Positions 1 to 5,188 of a stretch of 5,797 bases of DNA are shown piece by piece. This DNA comes from Saprospiraceae bacterium (lineage in GTDB: Bacteria; Bacteroidota; Bacteroidia; Chitinophagales; Saprospiraceae). The first letter of the stretch is position 1. Every line of letters starts with the position of its first letter. The position numbers and the translations under genes were made by a program. Below the pieces are notes generated by a model that was given only the letters and a program-made list of their open reading frames with translations, was not told the DNA's origin and did not search any database. The stretch covers positions 1 to 5,797 of the forward strand of contig CANETR010000159.1 in NCBI GenBank assembly GCA_947441325.1, read 5' to 3'.

Positions 1-339
1 AATGATGAACAGCATATGTTGGAAGATAAACTATACAGACCTATGCCTAAAATACATAATCAGTTCATTAAAAAGGATTTCCAAACATTACAAATTAATA
101 CGGAAGCACTTGTAGATATTATTGTTGGTACAAATCCTCCTGATGAAATAAAGCAAATGCTGAAAAATATTAAGGATGGCGTGGGAGACATTAGTTTGCG
201 CAGTCTTAGACCAAAAAATTCAGATATTTACATAAGCCAAAATTTTGAATTAGACCTGAAAAATAAGGACGAGAATGCCCTGAAACAGTTTTTTGACTTT
301 TTGGAAAGGATATATATCAAGACGATGAAGGGTCTCTGA
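1..339 (+). CDS. C-terminal part of an unrecognised protein (5' end outside window)
   Basis: The frame is open from the first base of the window (reading NDEQH before the first Met at base 16) to the TGA at 337-339. The true start is therefore probably upstream, and only about 112 C-terminal residues are visible. They are soluble and highly charged, with no membrane segment or signal peptide. A stretch rich in Lys, Asp and Asn (about residues 85-98) leads into a probable C-terminal helix (ALKQFFDFLERIYIKTMKGL). I recognise no family, catalytic motif or repeat, and I propose no function. The Met at base 16 could be a real start, but nothing marks it as one. The stop lies 25 bases before the methyltransferase start on the same strand, so the gene may belong to the same transcript. 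Confidence 0.6.
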   Translation, partial: NDEQHMLEDKLYRPMPKIHNQFIKKDFQTLQINTEALVDIIVGTNPPDEIKQMLKNIKDGVGDISLRSLRPKNSDIYISQNFELDLKNKDENALKQFFDFLERIYIKTMKGL

Positions 340-364
340 TCGCTTCTAAAACATTTATCATACA

Positions 365-997
365 TTGATTCGTTGGAAAATCGCACAGGCTGCTGAACTG
401 AGATGGTGGCAACGTTATTTAAAAAATAAAGAACCAAAGGCTTATCTCGAGTGGAAAAAGTCTTACTGGTCAGCATTCCTGATTAAATGTGAGATTGACC
501 CCAGTGAGTATATTCAATGTCTTGATTCCGGATGTGGGCCTGCAGGAATATTTATTATTTTAGACAATTTGCAGGTTGATGCCCTGGATCCTTTAGTCGA
601 AAAATACAACTCGAGCCTAGATATTTTTGATATGTCTGCTTATCCAAATGTCAAATTTTTTAGTTCATCGCTAGAAAATTTCCAAACTGATAAGCAATAT
701 GACTTGATTTTTTGTTTGAATGCCATCAACCATGTATCTCATTGGAAAAAGAGTTTCGATACACTTTGGCAGCTATTAAAACCTGGTGCTACCTTAGTTT
801 TGTCAAGCGATGTTCACCGATACAAATTATTAAAACCAATTTTCAGGCTTCTTCCTGGTGATATTTTACATCCACAGCAGCATAGCCTGAAAGACTACCA
901 AAAAATCATACATCATTATAAACCTGAATCTTACAGAGAAATTTTGATAAAAAGAAGCGCTATTTTTGATTATTATACTTTCGTGATTAAAAAATAA
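365..997 (+). CDS. Class I SAM-dependent methyltransferase, substrate unknown
   Basis: The 210-residue product is a small Rossmann-fold methyltransferase. Visible motifs are the SAM-binding glycine loop LDSGCGPAG (residues 53-61), the acidic residue after strand 2 (D75 in ALDP), the strand-4 motif YDLIFCLNAINHV (112-124) and LLKPGATLVL (137-146). This layout fits the Methyltransf_11/UbiE-like group, but the substrate cannot be read from it. The N-terminus before the SAM fold (residues 1-40) is rich in tryptophan and basic residues (W4, W14, W15, W30, W35), which could help it sit at a membrane surface; that is inference. The start is TTG at 365. No in-frame ATG occurs before about residue 90, which is past the glycine loop, and an in-frame TAA at 347-349 limits upstream extension; ATT at 353 is the only other option. 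The next gene starts 5 bases after the stop, implying co-expression with the Lnt-like and PAP2 membrane proteins. Confidence 0.85.
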   Translation: MIRWKIAQAAELRWWQRYLKNKEPKAYLEWKKSYWSAFLIKCEIDPSEYIQCLDSGCGPAGIFIILDNLQVDALDPLVEKYNSSLDIFDMSAYPNVKFFSSSLENFQTDKQYDLIFCLNAINHVSHWKKSFDTLWQLLKPGATLVLSSDVHRYKLLKPIFRLLPGDILHPQQHSLKDYQKIIHHYKPESYREILIKRSAIFDYYTFVIKK

Positions 998-1002
998 AAA
1001 AC

Positions 1003-2217
1003 TTGAAAAGTTCTTTTTTACATCCAATGACTTTATCCTTAACAGGAGGCTTGCTTAGCGGGCTTATTTTTTTGGAAAATGCAGCTGCAATGCTTTGTTT
1101 CATTGCCTTTGTGCCCATGCTGATTCTTGTTAAAAAATGCAATCTGCTTTTAACAACTTTTTATGCCATACTGAGTGCAGTTTTGGCTATTGCCATTCAA
1201 AATTGGTTCGGCTATGCCAACACAGGTACTATTGAGACCATTATTCAAATACTAATTTTCAGCTTACCATGGGTTTTATATCAGCTTATTCGTGGCAGGC
1301 ACAATGAAAAATTGGGTTATTTGACCTTGGTAAGCAGTTGGGTTTTTCTGGAATGGCTGGCCGCTCAATATGCCGGAAACTGGGTTGGTCTTCAATTGGG
1401 CCATTCTGTCATGGTATTTCCAAGTTTAATCAAATGGTACAGTTTCCTTGGCGTCAGCGCCGGAACTGTCTGGATTTTAGCCGTTAACATTCAATTGTCT
1501 AGAATCATTTTACCTGCACAGGCATATACCAGGAAACAGGCAATTATTAATGGCTCATTGGTATTGATTGCCCCAGTTCTAATCTCAATATTATTGGTAA
1601 AACCAGCAGCCTCAGGAAGCATTTCGGGCAATCTAAAAGAAGTTGATGGCAGAATTGTTTTAACAAATACTAAGAATGAAATCTTTATAGCCAACGAAGG
1701 CGGCACAAAGAACAATTTTTATGACAGCGTAAGCGATACTGTTAAAAACGCAGCCCTTATCGACGCCGAAGGCAGCAAAAGACCATTGAATACAAAAAAG
1801 GTGCGCATTGGAAACATAGGTGGAATTAAAGGACAACACCTTACAATTGTCGATTTCGATAACAAAGGCATTGGTTTTATTAATGGCAGTTCCTTGCTCC
1901 GGGCCGATTTGCTTAGAGTATATTCGATTGAAAAATGCGCTATGCTGATTTGTTTTTCGGAGGCTTCAGATATTTCCTCATCGATTATAAGTTCCAGGGC
2001 GCTGGAAAACAATATAGACATTCTTCTTTTGAAAAAAGACCAGGCAAGTTTGTATTTAAAAAGCGGAAAAAGATTGAATCTGATTAAAGAATTTAATCTT
2101 AAACTTGAAAAACATAGCTTTTTTAGCTTGTACGGTGACCTGACGGGAAGATTATCTATATTTGTGACCTTGTGGATGCTTTTGGGCACAATTGTGAAAC
2201 CTTACAGAAAAAAATAG
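1003..2217 (+). CDS. Degenerate apolipoprotein N-acyltransferase (Lnt)-like membrane protein
   Basis: The 404-residue protein has about seven N-terminal membrane segments (between residues 10 and 199), a roughly 180-residue soluble part, and one C-terminal membrane segment (383-398). This is the Lnt layout. Lnt-like landmarks are FIAFVPML (33-40), the stretch from SWVFLEW (112) to WILAVNI (157-163), SRALENN (331-337), and YGDLTGRLSIFV (377-388), which matches the usual end of Lnt. Authentic Lnt transfers an acyl chain to lipoproteins with a nitrilase-fold Glu-Lys-Cys triad. Here the segment that normally carries ICYE reads GFINGSS (291-297), placing Asn294 at the nucleophile Cys. The Glu-to-Cys interval is about half the usual length, and the total is over 100 residues short. 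E232 and K265/K266 may be remnants of the triad. It probably cannot act as a normal Lnt. It starts at TTG 1003, after an A-rich leader; ATG 1027 (residue 9) is an alternative. Confidence 0.72.
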   Translation: MKSSFLHPMTLSLTGGLLSGLIFLENAAAMLCFIAFVPMLILVKKCNLLLTTFYAILSAVLAIAIQNWFGYANTGTIETIIQILIFSLPWVLYQLIRGRHNEKLGYLTLVSSWVFLEWLAAQYAGNWVGLQLGHSVMVFPSLIKWYSFLGVSAGTVWILAVNIQLSRIILPAQAYTRKQAIINGSLVLIAPVLISILLVKPAASGSISGNLKEVDGRIVLTNTKNEIFIANEGGTKNNFYDSVSDTVKNAALIDAEGSKRPLNTKKVRIGNIGGIKGQHLTIVDFDNKGIGFINGSSLLRADLLRVYSIEKCAMLICFSEASDISSSIISSRALENNIDILLLKKDQASLYLKSGKRLNLIKEFNLKLEKHSFFSLYGDLTGRLSIFVTLWMLLGTIVKPYRKK

Positions 2218-2221
2218 CAGG

Positions 2222-2923
2222 ATGATTCAGCAAACTACTTACGATAAAGACACAAAAAACAGAGCGGATGAAACATTTTCATCAGCAGTGCTTTTAATGG
2301 CAAAAATTGTCTCTGTTGTTTTTCATCCCTTACTTCTTTTATTATACAGTTCTGTAGTATTAGCCTGGTGTAATCCTTTTCTCTTTGGGAGGCCTCGTTT
2401 TTCTGATATTATTGCCGATAAGGCTAGCACTATTTTATTCCTTTGGTTACTCATTTTTTCATTCATTGTTCCAATGCTGGCGGTTTTAATGATGAAGGGC
2501 CTGGGTCTGATAAAAGATCTGGCTATGTCGGAAAAAACGGATAGAATTGGACCTTACATCATTGTGGGTCTGCTCTACATAGTTATTTTTATGAACCTAA
2601 AGAGCAATAGCGGCATTCCTTATGAGATGGCTATTTTCTCATTGGGCGCTACAATTGGAATTTTTAGTGCATTTATCATCAATCTTTTTTCTAAAATAAG
2701 CATGCATACTGTGGGGATGGGTGGTTTTTTGGCCATGATGCTTATTTGTGTGATGCGCAGTGTTACAGACAAACAATATTTAATGGCCATTGCCATTATA
2801 ATTGCAGGATTGGTGGGCAGTTCGAGACTAATTTTGAGGGCTCATGAGCCTGCCGACATTTATGGAGGATATGTTGTTGGTTTCTTGGCACAATTTGTGG
2901 CTATGAGTTATTTACTGGGTTAA
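2222..2923 (+). CDS. PAP2-family membrane phosphatase
   Basis: The 233-residue integral membrane protein has six or seven hydrophobic segments (roughly 21-50, 70-92, 111-125, 134-154, 163-178, 186-199, 214-232). Two PAP2 signature motifs are clear. Motif 2 is KISMH (158-162), with S160 and H162. Motif 3 is SRLILRAHEPAD (201-212), which fits SRxxxxxHxxxD exactly and gives H208 as the nucleophile and D212 as its partner. Motif 1 is only a reduced form, EKTDRIGP (104-111), in place of KxxxxxxRP. PAP2 enzymes remove phosphate from phosphatidic acid, undecaprenyl diphosphate or related membrane lipids, usually with the active site on the periplasmic face; the substrate here is unknown. The gene starts with ATG 4 bases after the Lnt-like stop and is the last before the terminator at 3028-3060, so it is almost certainly co-transcribed with the two genes upstream. 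Confidence 0.82.
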   Translation: MIQQTTYDKDTKNRADETFSSAVLLMAKIVSVVFHPLLLLLYSSVVLAWCNPFLFGRPRFSDIIADKASTILFLWLLIFSFIVPMLAVLMMKGLGLIKDLAMSEKTDRIGPYIIVGLLYIVIFMNLKSNSGIPYEMAIFSLGATIGIFSAFIINLFSKISMHTVGMGGFLAMMLICVMRSVTDKQYLMAIAIIIAGLVGSSRLILRAHEPADIYGGYVVGFLAQFVAMSYLLG

Positions 2924-3027
2924 AAAAATAAAAAATTATAACAAATACTGGCAGCGTTTTAAATTTTGATCACGTTTTGTATTCAAAGGCAATTTTTTCG
3001 CACCGTATTATATTATAAATAAAAGGC

Positions 3028-3060
3028 AAAAAGGCAGACTCGGCAAGGTCTGCCTTTTTT
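3028..3060 (+). terminator. Rho-independent terminator after the PAP2 gene
   Basis: A perfect 12-base stem pairs 3028-3039 (AAAAAGGCAGAC) with 3048-3059 (GTCTGCCTTTTT). The loop is 8 bases (TCGGCAAG) and the right arm runs into a T tract. The GC-rich core is GGCAGAC/GTCTGCC. It lies about 105 bases after the PAP2 stop, and the intervening 2924-3027 holds no gene that I can see. The matching A run on the left means it could also stop minus-strand transcription. It separates the methyltransferase-Lnt-PAP2 group from the YD-repeat gene. Confidence 0.9.
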
Positions 3061-3126
3061 ATTTTGCTCAAGTCATTGAACAGAATAGTTAAATTATATA
3101 TTTTAGCGTTTGCAAAATCGTTTCAA

Positions 3127-4338
3127 ATGAAATTAGTATCTATATTATTGCTTGTTGTAACATCTTCACTGTTTCAGATTTGTCAGGCTCAGAGCATCAG
3201 AAAAAAAACTGAAAAAAGCTACAGGCAAATATCTCAAGGAGACAGCGTACTTAGCTTAGAAAAAACTACTGAATACAACTATCGGGGAGCAGTAGTATCG
3301 CAACATGAAAACTATTACAGCCTTCATCCAGCCGGAGTTTTAATAAAAGAGGTTAGTGCAGTATTTGACAGTACCAAAATGTTATTGGATGAACATATTT
3401 ACCAATACAAAAGCAGCGGAACTGACCATGAAAGGCTAAAAACAAAATACCTGTCATATGCCCCTAAGGAATCCGAAAGTAAATATTTGTGGCGGCAATA
3501 TTACGACATTACTGAAGAAATAGTTCGGGAAGATACCCTGAGTTATGACAAAGCCGGTAACCTGATTTCAAGAATGCTTTTCGACTACAGAGGAAGTACC
3601 TCACAAAGCGAAGATGAATATACATTCGACAAAAAAAATCGGTTAAAACGCTGGAAATGGTACAACTACTGGTCAACTGTCAACTCCAAGAGTAAGCCGG
3701 TTACAAATAGGGATAAGCGACAAGACTATAAATATCAATACAACAAGGCTGGGAAATTGACCAAAGTGAGCGGAAAGAGATATAGTACTTCTTTGCTCGA
3801 AACTTACAAATATGACAATAATGGAAAAGTATTCGAATATCAACAAATCAAAAAAAAGAAATCTAAAAACACCAAATCGGAACGTAAGCAAAAAGGTAAG
3901 TTTAGCATTATCGAAGAAAAGCTCATAAAAAAATACCAGAACGGTTTCTTGATTTTTGAGTCTCAACTTTTCAATGACAAAGAAACCAGCAGAACTGAAA
4001 TCTGCTACTACAAAGATTCTCTCATGAGTAGTAAAACTGTGTATCAGAAAGGTGAAAAAAGCAATGAAACTATTTTTGAGTACGGGGCTGATGATAGCAT
4101 TATAAAAAAAATCACGCAGAATTTTCTCAATAATAGGAAACATACTTTAGTAACCTACAGCTTTGACAGTAATGGAAATCTGCTTTCTGAAATAAAAACA
4201 TTGAACGGAGAGGAATTGTCTCGCATAGAGTATGCATACTACGAGCATTCTAACTTAAAACAAATAAGAACTTATATGAAAACCAAAAATGGTATACAGC
4301 TCTCTGAATCGACCTTATTTGAATATGAATTTTTTTAA
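3127..4338 (+). CDS. Exported YD-repeat-like (RHS-type) protein
   Basis: From ATG 3127 the product has 403 residues. Residues 1-21 form a typical Sec signal peptide: MK, then a hydrophobic core (3-16), with likely cleavage after A21 (CQA/QS). There is no proper lipobox, so it is probably not a lipoprotein. A TTG at 3064 would extend the frame by 21 residues, but it lies just past the terminator T tract and would bury the signal peptide. The mature part is an irregular series of about nine tyrosine-rich strand-turn-strand units. Examples are YDKAGNLISRML (140-151), YNKAGKLTKV (205-214), YDNNGKVFEY (229-238) and FDSNGNLLSEI (346-356), which resemble YD/RHS repeats. A basic tract lies at 241-258. 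No RHS core, toxin domain or C-terminal sorting domain is present. A periplasmic or surface beta-structured protein is likely; its function is unknown. The gene stands alone between a terminator and a repeat region. Confidence 0.75.
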   Translation: MKLVSILLLVVTSSLFQICQAQSIRKKTEKSYRQISQGDSVLSLEKTTEYNYRGAVVSQHENYYSLHPAGVLIKEVSAVFDSTKMLLDEHIYQYKSSGTDHERLKTKYLSYAPKESESKYLWRQYYDITEEIVREDTLSYDKAGNLISRMLFDYRGSTSQSEDEYTFDKKNRLKRWKWYNYWSTVNSKSKPVTNRDKRQDYKYQYNKAGKLTKVSGKRYSTSLLETYKYDNNGKVFEYQQIKKKKSKNTKSERKQKGKFSIIEEKLIKKYQNGFLIFESQLFNDKETSRTEICYYKDSLMSSKTVYQKGEKSNETIFEYGADDSIIKKITQNFLNNRKHTLVTYSFDSNGNLLSEIKTLNGEELSRIEYAYYEHSNLKQIRTYMKTKNGIQLSESTLFEYEFF

Positions 4339-4340
4339 GA

Positions 4341-4362
4341 TGAAAGGGTGAAAGGGTGAAAG
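4341..4362 (+). repeat. Short 8-base direct repeat just after the YD-repeat gene
   Basis: TGAAAGGG occurs at 4341-4348 and 4349-4356, followed by a partial copy TGAAAG at 4357-4362. It begins two bases after the YD-gene stop codon and is followed by a short T run (4364-4369) but no hairpin, so it is not a recognisable terminator. It probably arose by replication slippage. The stretch 4363-4402 after it holds nothing I can identify. Confidence 0.75.
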
Positions 4363-4402
4363 ATTTTTTAGTATTGAGTAGACAGGTACTAGGTTATAGG
4401 TA

Positions 4403-4748
4403 TTTGTTGATTGTTAGGAAGTTGATTGTTATGAAGTTGATTGTTGTTGGTTATGAAGTTGATTGTTGTTGGTTATGAAGTTGATTGTTGTTGGTTATGA
4501 AGTTGATTGTTGTTGGTTTTGAAGTTGATTGTTGTTGGTTTTGAAGTTGATTGTTGTTGGTTATGAAGTTGATTGTTGTTGGTTATGAAGTTGATTGTTG
4601 TTGGTTTTGAAGTTGATGGTTCTTTGTTAGGAAATTATTCGTTAGGAAGTTGTTTGTTGTTTGAGATGAAGTTGTTGGTTCTTGGTTAGGAAGTTTTTCG
4701 TTGTTGGTTTTGAAGTTGATGGTTCTTTGTTATAAAGTTATTTGTTAA
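4403..4748 (+). repeat. Nested tandem array, part A: 22- and 15-base units built from heptads
   Basis: The units abut without a gap. Each long unit (22 bases) is GAA, then two heptads, then a five-base end; short units (15 bases) have only one heptad. Eight nearly identical 22-base copies start at 4433, 4455, 4477, 4499, 4521, 4543, 4565 and 4587. They consist of GAA, GTTGATT, GTTGTTG and then GTTAT or GTTTT, differing only at unit position 21. Diverged 22-base copies start at 4609, 4646, 4668, 4690 and 4712. Short copies start at 4418, 4631 and 4734, and a copy with TTT in place of GAA at 4403. The unit length is not a multiple of three and the array is crossed by stop codons, so it is not coding. 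There is no internal palindrome, so it is neither a CRISPR nor a REP element. The plus strand is almost free of C. Confidence 0.93.
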
Positions 4749-4795
4749 TTTCTGATAATCTCAAGTCTAAAATCTAGTGTCTCAAGTCTAAAAAA
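4749..4795 (+). repeat. Interspersed module, copy 1 (TCTNNNN heptads)
   Basis: After TTTCTGATAA the module is five uninterrupted heptads starting with TCT: TCTCAAG (4759), TCTAAAA (4766), TCTAGTG (4773), TCTCAAG (4780) and TCTAAAA (4787), plus AA. It sits between a 15-base unit (4734-4748) and a 22-base unit (4796) of the main array. A second, longer copy lies at 4914-4982. I see no coding potential or hairpin. Confidence 0.85.
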
Positions 4796-4913
4796 GAAGT
4801 TGTTCGTTCTTTGTAATTAAGTTGATGGTTGTTTGTTAGGAAGTTGTTCATTAGGAAGTTGTTCGTTGTTCGTTAGGAAGTTGTTCGTTGTTCGTTAGGA
4901 AGTTGTTCGTTGA
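4796..4913 (+). repeat. Nested tandem array, part B
   Basis: This is the same architecture as part A, in a GTTC-rich variant. The 22-base units start at 4796, 4818, 4855 and 4877; the last two are identical, made of GAA, GTTGTTC, GTTGTTC, GTTAG. The 15-base units start at 4840 and 4899. All units abut exactly. The final 15-base unit runs straight into the second TCT module, just as the unit at 4734 runs into the first. Confidence 0.92.
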
Positions 4914-4982
4914 TTTCTGATAATCTCAATTCTTGTGTCTCAAGTCTTGTGTCTAGCGTCTAAAAGTCTGAAGTCTAAAAAA
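4914..4982 (+). repeat. Interspersed module, copy 2 (TCTNNNN heptads)
   Basis: The first 16 bases (TTTCTGATAATCTCAA) are identical to the start of the module at 4749. Eight TCT heptads follow, at 4924, 4931, 4938, 4945, 4952, 4959, 4967 and 4974, with one extra G at 4966. The end TCTAAAAAA followed by GAAGTTG is also shared with copy 1. This copy is 22 bases longer than copy 1, equal to three heptads plus the extra base. Confidence 0.85.
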
Positions 4983-5083
4983 GAAGTTGATCGCTTCTAA
5001 GTCATCATTTGGATCTTGTAGATTCATTGTCTCGAATCTGGCTTATCATATATCATCTCTAAGTCAAAAACTAAAGGAAAATA
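4983..5083. other. End of repeat region and unassigned AT-rich spacer
   Basis: A last, decayed array unit begins at 4983 (GAAGTTGATCGC). From about 5000 to 5083 I see no gene, hairpin, further repeat copy or recognisable binding site. Together with the arrays this makes the whole of 4339-5188 free of genes. Confidence 0.6.
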
Positions 5084-5114
5084 TTTCATTTTTAAAGCCG
5101 AGCACTTATCTTTG
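5084..5114 (+). promoter_or_regulatory. Probable Bacteroidota-type promoter for sucB
   Basis: TATCTTTG at 5107-5114 matches the Bacteroidota -7 consensus TAnnTTTG exactly. TTTC at 5084-5087 stands 19 bases upstream and matches three of four bases of the -33 TTTG element at the published spacing. Transcription would begin near 5120 and leave a leader of about 65-70 bases. That leader is A/T-rich and has no Shine-Dalgarno sequence before the ATG at 5189, as is usual in this phylum. Confidence 0.5.
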
Positions 5115-5188
5115 AGTATCAAATGTAAAAAAACTTCTCTTTATTAAAGCTAAAGCTCTGATAAACAAAAATTTATAAATAATTGGTC

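Noticed and set aside
1719..2189. Minus-strand open frame of 156 codons inside the Lnt-like gene
   Set aside because: The plus-strand frame has the Lnt architecture and correct operon spacing; the antisense product shows no recognisable features.
3076..3106. Possible promoter for the YD-repeat gene: TTGA at 3076, N19-20, TATTTTAG at 3099-3106
   Set aside because: The -7 element has a mismatch in TAnnTTTG and the -33 element is weak. In AT-rich sequence this is likely by chance, though a promoter must lie somewhere before 3127 because a terminator precedes the gene.
3673..4143. Minus-strand open frame of 156 codons inside the YD-repeat gene
   Set aside because: It is a shadow of the plus-strand gene. 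Its translation is a low-complexity Phe-rich string created by Lys-rich codons, with no domain.
4339..4380. Terminator after the YD-repeat gene (T run at 4364-4369)
   Set aside because: No stem precedes the T run, only the TGAAAGGG direct repeat, so an intrinsic terminator is not supported.
4403..4982. CRISPR array
   Set aside because: The units abut with no unique spacers, there is no dyad symmetry in the repeat, and no cas gene is present in the window.
337..5000. Shared 13-mer TGATCGCTTCTAA at 337-349 and 4988-5000, as a sign of an attachment site or mobile element ends
   Set aside because: A single 13-base match in a window of this size can easily arise by chance. No integrase, transposase or inverted ends accompany it.
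5115..5188. Riboswitch or structured leader before sucB
   Set aside because: The roughly 70-base leader is A/T-rich with no stable stems or known aptamer motif that I can see.
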